From: an uncultured SAR86 cluster bacterium
Lineage (GTDB): Bacteria; Pseudomonadota; Gammaproteobacteria; Magnimaribacterales; D2472
NCBI GenBank assembly: GCA_902583575.1
Contig: CACHWY010000001.1
Location: 148,001-212,000 of the forward strand
Direction: 5' to 3'
Length of the DNA: 64,000 bases
Both the position numbers and the translations under genes were made by a program. Positions 36,164-46,077 of the stretch are shown here, piece after piece; position 1 is the stretch's first letter; every line of letters begins with the position of its first letter. The notes under the pieces are model-generated. The model had not been told where the DNA came from. It searched no databases and worked only from the letters and a program-made list of their open reading frames with translations.

Positions 36164-37057
36164 ATGCTACACATTCCAGTTTTACTGGAAGACTCCATTG
36201 ATTTTCTTATTCAAGACAAGAATGGTTCTTATATAGATTGTACTTTTGGAAGAGGCGGCCACTCAAAATTAATTTTAAATAAAATTTCATCCAAAGGATT
36301 TTTATCATCTTTTGATAAAGATCCTGACGCATTTAAATTTTCACAAGACTTTAAAGAGAAAAATTTTAAAAGCTTTCATGATTCTTTTAAAAATCTAGAT
36401 AAATATTTTAAAACCGAAAGTGTAAATGGGATTATTTATGACTTGGGGACATGCTCAACTCATTTAGATGAACCAGATAGAGGATTTAGTTTTAATAAAG
36501 ATGGGCCTCTTGATATGCGATTTAATAACTCTGACGGTATAACAGTTGCAGAATGGCTAGAAAAAGCACCAAAGAAAGAAATTACGGAAATATTATATAA
36601 GTATGGAGATGAAAAGCACGGCAAGCTAATTGCAGATTTAATAGACAAAGAGAGAAAAAATAAATCAATTAAAACAACATTAGAATTAGCAGAGATTATT
36701 CAAAAAAACTATCCGGAGAAGATAAAAAAAATACATCCAGCCACAAAATCATTTCAAGCTTTTAGAATTTTTATCAATAAAGAAATAGAGGAATTTGAGA
36801 AATCTTTGAAAATATCTAAAAAAATTTTAAAAAGAGGTGGTGTAATAGTTACCATCGCCTTTCATTCTCTTGAAGATAATATAATTAAGAATTTTTTTAA
36901 ACCTTCATTAATAAATTATCCTAAAGATATACCTTTAAATAATGAGTTAGAGAAGTCTTTTAAATGTATTGCAAAAAAAATAAGACCATCAGAGGATGAG
37001 GTTAATAGAAATCCAAGATCTAGAAGTGCAATAATGAGGGTATTTGAAAAGATATGA
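36164..37057 (+). CDS. rsmH: 16S rRNA (cytosine-1402-N4)-methyltransferase
   Basis: RsmH (MraW) methylates N4 of C1402 in 16S rRNA. The 297-residue protein starts HIPVLLEDSIDFL and has the SAM site YIDCTFGRGGHSKLIL, then IYDLGTCSTHLDEPDRGFSF, FQAFRIFINKE and VTIAFHSLEDNIIKNFF, with RNPRSRSAIMRV at the end. It begins one base after the ftsZ stop, so it is coupled to ftsZ rather than to mraZ as in other bacteria. It overlaps ftsL by 4 bases. Confidence 0.96.
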   Translation: MLHIPVLLEDSIDFLIQDKNGSYIDCTFGRGGHSKLILNKISSKGFLSSFDKDPDAFKFSQDFKEKNFKSFHDSFKNLDKYFKTESVNGIIYDLGTCSTHLDEPDRGFSFNKDGPLDMRFNNSDGITVAEWLEKAPKKEITEILYKYGDEKHGKLIADLIDKERKNKSIKTTLELAEIIQKNYPEKIKKIHPATKSFQAFRIFINKEIEEFEKSLKISKKILKRGGVIVTIAFHSLEDNIIKNFFKPSLINYPKDIPLNNELEKSFKCIAKKIRPSEDEVNRNPRSRSAIMRVFEKI

Positions 37058-37326
37058 TTAATAATAAAATGATAATAAATATTTTTATTCTTTTTATAAG
37101 CATATTCTTTCTAAGCATAGAAAAAATAAAGTTATCTTGGGAAATAAGCACACTGCACAATAACTATGCAAATTTAAGAGTTGAATATGATAGTTTAAAA
37201 GACTTAAATTTAAAACTTACCACACAATTTTATATTAAAAATTCTCCAGCAAGTATTGAAAAGATTGCAAAAGAATCTTTAGGAATGGAGAAGAAGAGGC
37301 CAAGAAAGGTTAGCAATGATAAGTAA
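37054..37326 (+). CDS. ftsL: Cell division protein FtsL
   Basis: FtsL is a bitopic divisome protein that, with FtsB and FtsQ, activates FtsWI. The 90-residue product has one membrane helix (IINIFILFISIFFLSIEKI) followed by a periplasmic coiled coil (ISTLHNNYANLRVEYDSLKDL) and the conserved IEKIAKESLGM end. Identification rests on topology and on position between rsmH and ftsI. It overlaps both neighbours (4 and 11 bases). Partner FtsB is at 57708-58007. Confidence 0.88.
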   Translation: MINNKMIINIFILFISIFFLSIEKIKLSWEISTLHNNYANLRVEYDSLKDLNLKLTTQFYIKNSPASIEKIAKESLGMEKKRPRKVSNDK

Positions 37327-38941
37327 TAAAAAAAACATAATATTAAATTGGAGATTTCTGTTAATATTTTTTTGCATTCTTGTTGCTCTTGTAGCAATTA
37401 TTTATAAAATTTTTTCAATACAATTTTTCGACAGTAATTTTTTACAGGATGAAGGAAATAAACGATACGTAAAGTATAAGGATGTTGTGCCTGTTAGAGG
37501 AAGTATATTTGATAGAAATGAATTTCCATTAGCTGTATCAATAGTTAATTATGATATATATGCTCTTAAAGGGTTTACAAAATCCCAACTTTTAAAATTA
37601 TCAGAAAGAGTAGACCTAGATATCGAGGTGATAGAAGAATCTTTTAGCAAAAAGACACTTTTAAAAAAAAATATATCTAATAAACAAATAATAACAATAA
37701 AAAATCTAAAATTAGAGAATCTTGAGATTGAATTAAGACATAGCAGGCATTATCCATTAGGTGATCAAATAGCTCCTTTAATAGGATTCTATGGAAAAGA
37801 TCGGGCTCAAGAAGGGCTTGAAAAAAGTTATGATAAAGTTTTAGCTGGTCAAAGTGGACGCTTAAAATATTTTAAAAATGCTAAGCAAGAGATCATTTCC
37901 CAGCCCATAGAAATAAGCAAAACCATTCAGGGAAAAGATATCCATTTAACAATTGATGCAACCATACAATTTTTTGCATATAAATATTTAGCTGAGGCTA
38001 TTCGAGATAATAAAGCTGACGCAGGATCAGTAATTGTGCTTGATAATAAAAATGGAGAAGTGCTAGCGATGGCAAGCTATCCTTCCTATAACCCGAATCA
38101 TCCTCAAAGGAAAATTCAAAAAAATAGAGCTCTTGTTGATGCATATGAACTAGGATCTGTTCTTAAACCGATTGTTTTATCTAAAGCGATAGATAAAGAA
38201 ATAATAACAAATGATGAGTATATTGAGATTCCAAGAAGATTAAAATTAAATGATAAAGTAATAGTTGATTCAAAGACTTTTGAAAGATTGACACCTCAAG
38301 AGATTATTGCTTTTTCTAGTCAGGTCGGGGCTTCAAAAGTAGCACTGAAATTAGGTTATGATAATTTAAAAAGGAATTATTATGATTTTGGATTTACAAA
38401 ACCAATATCTATAAACTTTCCATCTTCATCCTTTGGTTATATGAATACTAAAGAAAAGGTTTCAGATAAAGAGCTTGCAAGTTTAGGCTATGGTTATGGC
38501 TTAGAAGTTAGTCCATTTCAGATTGCATCAGCATATTCAGTTTTTGCTAATAATGGTGTTTATAAAGATTTTCAGTTATTACTTAATGAGCAGGTGACTT
38601 CAAGGAAAGTAATTTCAGACCAATCTGCAACATATATTTTGAAAGCATTAGAAAAAGTTGTTAAAGAAGGTACTGGAAAGGCAGCAGAAATAAGAGGTTT
38701 TTCCGAGGGAGGTAAGACTGGTACAGCCCACCAAACAAGGAGAGGTTCTGGATATGCAGAAGATTCATATATTTCATCTTTTATTGGCATAACTCCATTA
38801 AGCGAAGAGTCACTAACAATTTTTGTATCAATAGATAACCCTGGACTTAATGCATATACAGGCGGCGCAGTTGCAGCCCCATTATTTGCAAAGATTGCAG
38901 AGAGCTCATTAAATCATTTAGGTTATTTTGAAGATGAATGA
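37316..38941 (+). CDS. ftsI: Septal peptidoglycan transpeptidase FtsI (PBP3)
   Basis: FtsI cross-links septal peptidoglycan and is a class B penicillin-binding protein. The 541-residue protein has one N-terminal membrane helix (about residues 12-36), the pedestal RGSIFDRNEFPLAVS, the active Ser in SVLK (281-284) and KTG (467-469, GGKTGTAHQ). The second motif, normally SSN, reads SSQ (334-336; CAG codon at 38321-38323), which is unusual. The rest of the fold, including the VGASKVAL context, matches FtsI. It overlaps ftsL and murE. Confidence 0.94.
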   Translation: MISNKKNIILNWRFLLIFFCILVALVAIIYKIFSIQFFDSNFLQDEGNKRYVKYKDVVPVRGSIFDRNEFPLAVSIVNYDIYALKGFTKSQLLKLSERVDLDIEVIEESFSKKTLLKKNISNKQIITIKNLKLENLEIELRHSRHYPLGDQIAPLIGFYGKDRAQEGLEKSYDKVLAGQSGRLKYFKNAKQEIISQPIEISKTIQGKDIHLTIDATIQFFAYKYLAEAIRDNKADAGSVIVLDNKNGEVLAMASYPSYNPNHPQRKIQKNRALVDAYELGSVLKPIVLSKAIDKEIITNDEYIEIPRRLKLNDKVIVDSKTFERLTPQEIIAFSSQVGASKVALKLGYDNLKRNYYDFGFTKPISINFPSSSFGYMNTKEKVSDKELASLGYGYGLEVSPFQIASAYSVFANNGVYKDFQLLLNEQVTSRKVISDQSATYILKALEKVVKEGTGKAAEIRGFSEGGKTGTAHQTRRGSGYAEDSYISSFIGITPLSEESLTIFVSIDNPGLNAYTGGAVAAPLFAKIAESSLNHLGYFEDE

Positions 38942-40466
38942 GTTTAACCATTGCTTAGAAGAAATTTTAGGTATAAATTTTCCTGAAGGCATAAAAATTT
39001 CTAATGCAACCAATTCCACGGATAAAGTTAAGGAAGATTCAATTTTTTTTGGCTTGCCTGGAGCTAATTGCCATGGAAGTAAATATATCAATAAAGCTCT
39101 AGATTTAGGAGCATCTATAGCCATTCACAATGATATTAATTATAAATCTACAAAAGATAATGTCTATTTTATAGAAGATTTAGAAACCCCATATGTGGGC
39201 AGAATTAGCCTTTGTAAATCCCAGAGAAATAAAATCTTTGAATTTTTAGATTTTATTTATGGTGAAGGCAATAAAGCTCTATATCCACCAAAAATTCATG
39301 CCTTCACAGGTACAAATGGTAAAACTTCAACAGCATATTTATGCCATCAATTGTTTAATCATTTAGGATATGACTCTTTGTATATAGGAACTCTTGGCGT
39401 TCAACAGAATGATGCAAAGATAAATAAATCTTTTACCTCCAAAACAACGCCAGATATATTTGAATATTTTGAAATTCTTAATTTTTATAAAAATAATTTT
39501 TCTCAAATTTGTATTGAAGTATCATCACATGCCCTTGAACAGAATAGATTAAAGTACATACAAGAATTTGAAGCTACGTCTATTTTGAATATTGAGAAAG
39601 ACCATCTTGATTATCATAAAACTGAGAAAGCTTACCAAGATGCAAAGTTTAAAATATTTAATCTTTCATCAGAATCTATAAAAATAATTGATGAAGATTT
39701 AAAAGGTTCTATGGAGAGCTATAAATCTATTGTGGATATCAATGACGTTACTTTTATAAGTAATAAAAATAGATTTTCAGATATTTATTATGAAATAATT
39801 GAAAGTAGTATTGAGAAGACCACATTTTTATTAACCCTAAAAGTAAATGACAAAAAAACGACCAAGAAAAACATTAAAAGATTTAAATTCACTTGTACTT
39901 TGTTCCCAGATTTTAATATACATAATTTGGTTTTCGCGCTTTCTTCAATAGGCAACTTAGAAGAATATTTTGATGAAAATATAATTAATGATTTATCTTT
40001 CTTAAATTTACCAAAAGGAAGGTCGGAGCTAATACCTAATATTTCTAGCAATGTTATTATTGATTATGCCCATAATCCTGGGGCATTTAATTTCTTTTTA
40101 TCTTCTTTAGAAAAATACTTTGAAAATTTAGTGGTCGTATTTGGGTGTGGAGGCAACAGAGATAAATCAAAAAGATCAGAAATGTTAAAAATTGCAATAA
40201 AACATGCATCAAAAGTAATATTTACTTCTGATAATTCAAGAGATGAAGGTTTTGATGATATTTATCAAGATGCTATAGAAAATAATACTTTAGAAAAAGT
40301 TATCCCAATTAGAGATAGAGAAAAAGCTATCATACATGGAAGCACGTTAATTGGAGAGAATGATTGCTTAGCCATTCTAGGAAAAGGACATGAAGAAATA
40401 CAGGAAGAAAATGGAATGATTTCATTTTTTAGTGATCATGAGGTAGTTAATGAAATTTATAAATAA
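38934..40466 (+). CDS. murE: UDP-MurNAc-L-Ala-D-Glu ligase MurE (meso-DAP adding)
   Basis: MurE adds the third stem residue, meso-diaminopimelate in Gram-negatives. The 510-residue protein has the P-loop FTGTNGKTSTAYLCHQL, the carbamylated-Lys region (KDHLDYHKTEKAYQDAKFKIF) and a C-terminal VVFGCGGNRDKSKR block. The DAP-recognition motif DNPR reads DNSR (40230-40241); the Arg that contacts DAP is kept. ATG 38934 is chosen over TTG 38928. It overlaps ftsI by 8 bases and murF by 17. Confidence 0.94.
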   Translation: MNEFNHCLEEILGINFPEGIKISNATNSTDKVKEDSIFFGLPGANCHGSKYINKALDLGASIAIHNDINYKSTKDNVYFIEDLETPYVGRISLCKSQRNKIFEFLDFIYGEGNKALYPPKIHAFTGTNGKTSTAYLCHQLFNHLGYDSLYIGTLGVQQNDAKINKSFTSKTTPDIFEYFEILNFYKNNFSQICIEVSSHALEQNRLKYIQEFEATSILNIEKDHLDYHKTEKAYQDAKFKIFNLSSESIKIIDEDLKGSMESYKSIVDINDVTFISNKNRFSDIYYEIIESSIEKTTFLLTLKVNDKKTTKKNIKRFKFTCTLFPDFNIHNLVFALSSIGNLEEYFDENIINDLSFLNLPKGRSELIPNISSNVIIDYAHNPGAFNFFLSSLEKYFENLVVVFGCGGNRDKSKRSEMLKIAIKHASKVIFTSDNSRDEGFDDIYQDAIENNTLEKVIPIRDREKAIIHGSTLIGENDCLAILGKGHEEIQEENGMISFFSDHEVVNEIYK

Positions 40467-41790
40467 TTCCAATGATCTATCAAAACATTTAGATATATCA
40501 ATTATCAAGAATGTTTTAATAAAAAACATCTCAATTGACACTAGGACAATTAAAAAAAATGCATTATTTATCGCCATAAATGGTATTAATTTTAATGGAA
40601 ATGATTTTGTAGAAGATGCTTTTAAGAAAGGTGCATCAATTGCAATAGTTGATGATAAGAGGTTTTTAAAAATAAAAGATAAAAGAATTATTTATGTTAA
40701 GAATTCCATTCAAGCTTTAAAGAAAATTTCTAAAAGTATAATTAGATCTTATCAAGGTAAAATTATTTGCATAACTGGCAGCAATGGCAAAACTTCTACA
40801 ACAAACATTATCGCATCAGTATTAAACAGCTCTTCTAAGACGATTAGCAATTTTAATAATGAAATTGGAGTGCCATTAAGCATAATGAATGCTTCTTCTA
40901 AATCAAAAAATATAGTTTTAGAAATTGGGGCATCAAAATTTAATGATATCAATTACCTAAGTAAGATTATTCAGCCATCTATTGGTGTGATTACTAATAT
41001 TGGTAATTCTCACTTAGACACATTAAAAAATATTGATGGAGTTCTTAAAGTCAAATCAGAACTAGTAAAGAATATTCAGAAGGGTGGTTATTTAGTTGTT
41101 CCAAATGAAAACAAAAAACATTTAGAACATTGGAAGAAAATTAGGAATGACATTGAAATAAAAACTTTTGGTATGTCTAAAGATGCTGATTTTTACCCAA
41201 CTAAAATTAATAATAGAGTTAATGGGGTAAATTTTGTAATTGCATCAAAGTTAATAGAGAAAGAAATACTGATTAAAACCTCTCTCGAAGGGGAGCACAA
41301 TATTAAGAATATCTTAGCTAGCTTTGCTATCCATTATTGCTTAAGAGAAGATCAAAAAAGCTTTGCGTCTGCAATTAACTCAAAACACTTTAAAAATGTC
41401 AGACAAATAAAATCAAAATGGATTAAAGGCTCTACCTTAATAAATGATACATATAATGCAAATCCAGATTCAACAAAAAAATCTATAGATTTATTAAGTA
41501 ATTATAAGAAAAATACTGTCTTAGTATTAGGTGATATGCTTGAATTGGGAAGGTATAAGAACAAACTTCATAAAGAAATAGGAAAGTATGCAAAAGCAAA
41601 AGGTATAAATAGATTATTGGGATATGGAAATCTTGCAAAACAGACAACGGACAGTTTTGGGAAGAATGGAATTTTCTTCAAAAAAGAAGATGATCTTAAA
41701 GCTTATTTGAAAGAAAATATTACATCAAAAGATGTTATCTTAATAAAGGGTTCGAGAGGAATGAAGATGGAAAGGTTTATAGATGTTTGA
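40450..41790 (+). CDS. murF: UDP-MurNAc-tripeptide D-Ala-D-Ala ligase
   Basis: MurF adds D-Ala-D-Ala to complete the pentapeptide precursor. The 446-residue protein has an N-terminal UDP-binding domain with [18 protein letters not shown], the P-loop [35 protein letters not shown], then [22 protein letters not shown], and the C-terminal [20 protein letters not shown] followed by VLGDMLELG. All are standard. It overlaps murE by 17 bases and mraY by 8. Confidence 0.95.
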   Translation: MKFINNSNDLSKHLDISIIKNVLIKNISIDTRTIKKNALFIAINGINFNGNDFVEDAFKKGASIAIVDDKRFLKIKDKRIIYVKNSIQALKKISKSIIRSYQGKIICITGSNGKTSTTNIIASVLNSSSKTISNFNNEIGVPLSIMNASSKSKNIVLEIGASKFNDINYLSKIIQPSIGVITNIGNSHLDTLKNIDGVLKVKSELVKNIQKGGYLVVPNENKKHLEHWKKIRNDIEIKTFGMSKDADFYPTKINNRVNGVNFVIASKLIEKEILIKTSLEGEHNIKNILASFAIHYCLREDQKSFASAINSKHFKNVRQIKSKWIKGSTLINDTYNANPDSTKKSIDLLSNYKKNTVLVLGDMLELGRYKNKLHKEIGKYAKAKGINRLLGYGNLAKQTTDSFGKNGIFFKKEDDLKAYLKENITSKDVILIKGSRGMKMERFIDV

Positions 41791-42868
41791 ATATTTAGGG
41801 ACAATCTTAGTTACTGTAGATCCAGGGTTCGATGTTTTAAGATATTTAACTGTTAGAACAATTGGTGGGACTATCACAGCGTTGTTAATTTCAATTTTAA
41901 TGGGTCCGTTGATAATAAATTTCTTAAAATCAATGCAATTCGAACAATATGTTAGAAAAGATGGCCCAGAATCCCATCATAAAAAGACTGGTACACCTAC
42001 AATGGGAGGGTTATTAATTTTATCTTCACTTGTGATTTCAACTCTTCTTTGGGCAGATCTTGGTAATAGGTATATATGGGTAGTATTAGGTGTCACAGTT
42101 GGCTTTTCAATGATAGGTTTTTTTGATGATTACTTGAAAATTAAAAACAAAAGTTCTGATGGCCTCTCTTCGATACAAAAAATTATTTTCCAATCTTTAA
42201 TTGCTCTTATATCTATGGCTTATCTTTACTATTCAGCTGAAATTATTCCTGAGACATCTTTTATCGTCCCATTTTTTAAAGACTTAATAATTCCTATGTC
42301 ACCATTTATTTTTATTTTTACTGGAATGTTTGTTCTGATTGGTTCTTCAAATGCTGTAAATTTAACTGATGGTCTTGATGGATTGGCAATATTGCCATCA
42401 GTCTTGATAGGTGGAGCATTGGGTCTGATTGCTTATGCTATGGGTAATCAACTGATAGCTGATTATTTATATTTACCTCATTTACCTTTATCAGGTGAAT
42501 TAATAGTTTTTTGTGGCGCGCTAATAGGATCAGGAATCGGTTTTTTATGGTACAACTCATATCCAGCACAAGTTTTTATGGGGGATATAGGATCACTAGC
42601 TTTAGGGGCTATTCTTGGAATAATTGCGATTATTTTAAGACATGAATTAGTGTTTGCAATCATGGCAGGTGTATTTGTAATAGAAACATTAAGTGTAGCT
42701 ATTCAAGTAATCTCATATAAGACTAGAGGAAAAAGAGTTTTCTTAATGGCCCCAATTCATCACCATTATGAGTTAAAAGGCTGGGCAGAACCAAAGATTA
42801 TTGTGCGCTTTTGGATTATTACACTTGTATTGATTTTGGTTGCTTTAGCCACACTTAAATTAAGGTAA
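41783..42868 (+). CDS. mraY: Phospho-MurNAc-pentapeptide translocase MraY
   Basis: MraY transfers phospho-MurNAc-pentapeptide to undecaprenyl phosphate, making lipid I. The 361-residue polytopic protein has the Asp motif [25 protein letters not shown], the [15 protein letters not shown] loop and the HHH-containing [16 protein letters not shown], all diagnostic. About ten membrane helices are evident. It overlaps murF by 8 bases and is 7 bases from murD. Confidence 0.97.
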   Translation: MFEYLGTILVTVDPGFDVLRYLTVRTIGGTITALLISILMGPLIINFLKSMQFEQYVRKDGPESHHKKTGTPTMGGLLILSSLVISTLLWADLGNRYIWVVLGVTVGFSMIGFFDDYLKIKNKSSDGLSSIQKIIFQSLIALISMAYLYYSAEIIPETSFIVPFFKDLIIPMSPFIFIFTGMFVLIGSSNAVNLTDGLDGLAILPSVLIGGALGLIAYAMGNQLIADYLYLPHLPLSGELIVFCGALIGSGIGFLWYNSYPAQVFMGDIGSLALGAILGIIAIILRHELVFAIMAGVFVIETLSVAIQVISYKTRGKRVFLMAPIHHHYELKGWAEPKIIVRFWIITLVLILVALATLKLR

Positions 42869-42875
42869 TTTAAAA

Positions 42876-43919
42876 ATGAAGTCTCTTATATATGGCTATG
42901 GAGAGACAGGTAAATCTTTTGAAAGATATCTTCAAAAGAAAAATCTACAATTTAAAATATTTGATAAAAATATTATTGAATATAATAAAAATTATAATTT
43001 GATGGATTTTGATCAGATTTTATGTAGTCCTGGCATTAGTAGAAATGATTTTGAAGAAATAACGAGATTAAATAGGAATACACTTACAGATATAGATCTT
43101 TTTTTTAAAGAAGATCGATCAATAAAAATAGGAATAACAGGAACAAATAGGAAAAGCACTACAGCCTATCATTTATACCAACTTTTTGAGAATTATGATT
43201 CTGCTAATCTAATCGGGAATATTGGCAATCCTATGCTTGATCATATCAATAATAAAAAAAGATTTTCAATAATCGAGCTATCTAGCTATCAATTAGACAA
43301 GATGAGAATCAATGATTTAGATTTTGGCATTTTATTGAATATTGATGTTGACCATTTGGACTATCATGGAAATCTAGAGGCATATAAAAAAGCTAAAGAA
43401 AAGATATTGCTTGCTAAAGAAAATATCTCAAACCAGATGGATCCATATGAATTATTTGAGTGGATTACAAAAACTAAAGCAAAAAAAATAAAATTAGATA
43501 ATCTTCCATATAGGTTTGAGTTTATTTCAAAAAATATAATTAATGATTCAAAATCTACCAACTTTCATTCATTGTCATATGCTTTAAATAAAGTTGAAGA
43601 TCTATTTAAAGATCAAGATTACATCTTAATAGTTTGCGGCAACCCTAAAAAAGAAGAGCATAGGAAGGTCTCGATAGAAGGGCCGAAAGAGGTTTTAATT
43701 TTTGGAAAGCACGCTCAAGAATTAGATGGTTGTATAAATCATCCTAGAAAGACTGTTTATACATCTCTAGAAGATGTATTCAATAATATTAAAGGAAATA
43801 AAAATTATAAAAATATTCTTTTTTCACCAGGCTACCCCAGTGGAAATGATTTTAAAGATTATATTAAAAGAGGAGAGTATTTTAATTCTCTAGTAAAAAA
43901 ACATTTAGATGAAGATTAG
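42876..43919 (+). CDS. murD: UDP-MurNAc-L-Ala:D-Glu ligase MurD, short and with altered P-loop
   Basis: MurD adds D-Glu to UDP-MurNAc-L-Ala. Position between mraY and ftsW, the GYGETGKSF N-terminus, NIDVDHLDYHGNLEAYKKAKEKI with the carbamylated Lys, and the LFSPGYPSGNDFKDYIKRG end (family SPAxxSxDxFxxxxxRG) identify it. At 347 residues it is about 90 shorter than E. coli MurD (438), mostly in the central and C-terminal domains. The P-loop reads GTNRKST, with Arg 92 (AGG at 43149-43151) where family members have Gly. The gene is otherwise open and well placed; activity is uncertain. Confidence 0.87.
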   Translation: MKSLIYGYGETGKSFERYLQKKNLQFKIFDKNIIEYNKNYNLMDFDQILCSPGISRNDFEEITRLNRNTLTDIDLFFKEDRSIKIGITGTNRKSTTAYHLYQLFENYDSANLIGNIGNPMLDHINNKKRFSIIELSSYQLDKMRINDLDFGILLNIDVDHLDYHGNLEAYKKAKEKILLAKENISNQMDPYELFEWITKTKAKKIKLDNLPYRFEFISKNIINDSKSTNFHSLSYALNKVEDLFKDQDYILIVCGNPKKEEHRKVSIEGPKEVLIFGKHAQELDGCINHPRKTVYTSLEDVFNNIKGNKNYKNILFSPGYPSGNDFKDYIKRGEYFNSLVKKHLDED

Positions 43920-45018
43920 CAAGAATGACATTTTAATTATCTTACCATTATCAATTTTATTAATTCTTGGCTTAGTTATGGTGACATCTTCAAGTATTTA
44001 TATAGCTGATGATATGACATCTAACCCATTTCATTTTGCCCAAAGACAAACATTATTTGTATCCTTTGGTTTGATTGTAATGCTAATTTTTTTAGTTTTA
44101 CCCTCAGATTTTTTATATAGGACTGATTGGGTTTTTATGTTATTGAGTATCTTTTTGTTGATTATTCTTTTTATACCAGATGTTGGTACAAGCGTTAATG
44201 GAAGTATTAGATGGATTAGGATTGGACCTATCAATGTTCAACCATCAGAAATATGTAAATTTAGTTTAATTCTTTATATTTCAGGATATTCTGTAAGGAG
44301 AATGTCAGAAATCAATTCTCTGAGAAGTTTTTTAAAACCATTAATTCTGCTGTTTATAATATCTATTTTAATCATGGGGCAACCAGACCTTGGATCAACT
44401 GCTATAGTTTGTATGTTAGTAGTAGGAATACTTTTTTATGCTGGCATTTCATTCTCTCAATTAACCTTATTAATTTTATTAATTGCATTATTGGGGTACT
44501 TGGCTATAACTACATCGCCAATGAGGTTGGCTAGAGTCTTGGCATTTACAGATCCATTTGCAGTAGATGTTGTACAAAAAGCAGGATGGCAGTTATCAAA
44601 TTCTTTAATTAGCATTGGTCAGGGGGGATGGTTAGGGGTCGGACTTGGAAATAGTTTTCAAAAAAGCTTTTTCTTGCCCGAAGCTCATACAGATTTTATT
44701 TTTGCTATTCTGGTTGAGGAGCTAGGCATTTTAGGAGGCTTATTTTTAATAATATTATTTGTAATTATGCTTATTGGGTTAATATTAGTAGCATTTGAAT
44801 CTTTTAAAAAAGGACGATTATTCCAAGGATATACTGTTTTTGGCATTTTTCTTTTGATTTCAATGCAAACTCTGCTTAATATTGGAGTAAATATAGGATT
44901 ACTTCCTACAAAAGGTCTAACCCTTCCTTTTATAAGTTATGGAGGCACTAGCATTATTATAATGTTATCTTTAATGGGCATTGTTCTTAGAATAAATAAT
45001 GAGAATAAAATACTTTAA
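43909..45018 (+). CDS. ftsW: Septal peptidoglycan glycosyltransferase FtsW
   Basis: FtsW is the SEDS-family polymerase that makes septal glycan from lipid II with FtsI. The 369-residue polytopic protein has GSIRWIRIGPINVQPSEICK, MGQPDLGSTAI with the catalytic Asp region, MRLARVLAFTDPF, AGWQLSNSLISIGQGGWLGVGLGNS in parts, and LPLT-type GLTLPFISYGGTSIII near the end. These are standard SEDS motifs. It overlaps murD by 11 bases and precedes murG by 3. Confidence 0.96.
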   Translation: MKISKNDILIILPLSILLILGLVMVTSSSIYIADDMTSNPFHFAQRQTLFVSFGLIVMLIFLVLPSDFLYRTDWVFMLLSIFLLIILFIPDVGTSVNGSIRWIRIGPINVQPSEICKFSLILYISGYSVRRMSEINSLRSFLKPLILLFIISILIMGQPDLGSTAIVCMLVVGILFYAGISFSQLTLLILLIALLGYLAITTSPMRLARVLAFTDPFAVDVVQKAGWQLSNSLISIGQGGWLGVGLGNSFQKSFFLPEAHTDFIFAILVEELGILGGLFLIILFVIMLIGLILVAFESFKKGRLFQGYTVFGIFLLISMQTLLNIGVNIGLLPTKGLTLPFISYGGTSIIIMLSLMGIVLRINNENKIL

Positions 45019-45021
45019 ATT

Positions 45022-46077
45022 ATGAAATTTTTACTAGTTGCTGCAAAGACTGGAGGTCATGTTTTTCCCGCATCAGTAATTGGGAAAGAGTTAACAAAAA
45101 ACGATCATGAAGTTATTTTTATTGGTACAGGTTCTGAAATTGAAAAAAATGCATATCATAACCTAGATTCTGAAATCTATGAATTATCAATGAATGGTTT
45201 CCGCGGCGCTAATTTAATTAAGAAATTACAAGTCCTATTTCAAACCTTTATCAATGTTTTTAAAGTAATTAAAATTATTAATAAAGAAAAAATAAATGCA
45301 ATGATTGGATTTGGTGGTTTTATTACTGTGCCAGTTGGGGTTGCATGTTGGATAAAGAGAAAACCAATTTTTACACATGAGCAAAATGCTGTAATGGGAT
45401 CTGCCAATAAATTGTTATCAAAAATATCTAAAATTAATTTTCTTGGGTTCCCTATTAATGGATTTAATAAGTCTATATATTCAGGCAACCCTATAAGGGA
45501 ATCATTTGTTAATAATAGCGAAAATATTATTGATGATAAAAACAAGATAAGGATTTATATCACAGGTGGCAGCCAAGGGGCACAATATATAAATAAGCAT
45601 TTACCAAAAATTTTTAAGGATTTTTCAAATAATATAAAAATAATTCATCAATGCGGAAAAAATAATTTTCAAGAAGTAAGCAATATATATTACCAAGAAG
45701 GCATTGATGCAGAAATATCTGAATTTTATCAAAATCCTGTTGAACAAATATTGTGGTCCGATTTTGTTATATCAAGAGGGGGCGCTTTAAGTTTGTCTGA
45801 AATTACCTCACTTAGACGAGGTGTTGTAATTATTCCACTACCAACCTCAATAGACAATCATCAGGTTGAGAATGCAAAAAGCATTGAAAGAATGGAGATG
45901 GGTATCATGCATGAACAAAAAGACCATATAAATAAATTAAAAGAAAAAATAAGAGATATTATTGAAAATAAAATATATCTTAAGTGGAAGAATTTAGAAA
46001 ATAATAATCATATCAACTCATCTAAAATAATTGTTAAACAATTAGAGAATTATCTAGATAAAAATGAAACTCTTTAA
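45022..46077 (+). CDS. murG: Lipid II synthase MurG
   Basis: MurG adds GlcNAc to lipid I on the inner face of the membrane to make lipid II. The 351-residue GT28 protein has the N-terminal GGHVFPASVIGKEL (donor-proximal Gly-rich loop), GFGGFITVPVGVACW, the second Gly loop YITGGSQGAQYIN and the UDP-GlcNAc site VISRGGALSLSEI followed by IPLPTSIDNHQVENA. All expected motifs are present. It overlaps murC by 14 bases. Confidence 0.96.
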   Translation: MKFLLVAAKTGGHVFPASVIGKELTKNDHEVIFIGTGSEIEKNAYHNLDSEIYELSMNGFRGANLIKKLQVLFQTFINVFKVIKIINKEKINAMIGFGGFITVPVGVACWIKRKPIFTHEQNAVMGSANKLLSKISKINFLGFPINGFNKSIYSGNPIRESFVNNSENIIDDKNKIRIYITGGSQGAQYINKHLPKIFKDFSNNIKIIHQCGKNNFQEVSNIYYQEGIDAEISEFYQNPVEQILWSDFVISRGGALSLSEITSLRRGVVIIPLPTSIDNHQVENAKSIERMEMGIMHEQKDHINKLKEKIRDIIENKIYLKWKNLENNNHINSSKIIVKQLENYLDKNETL

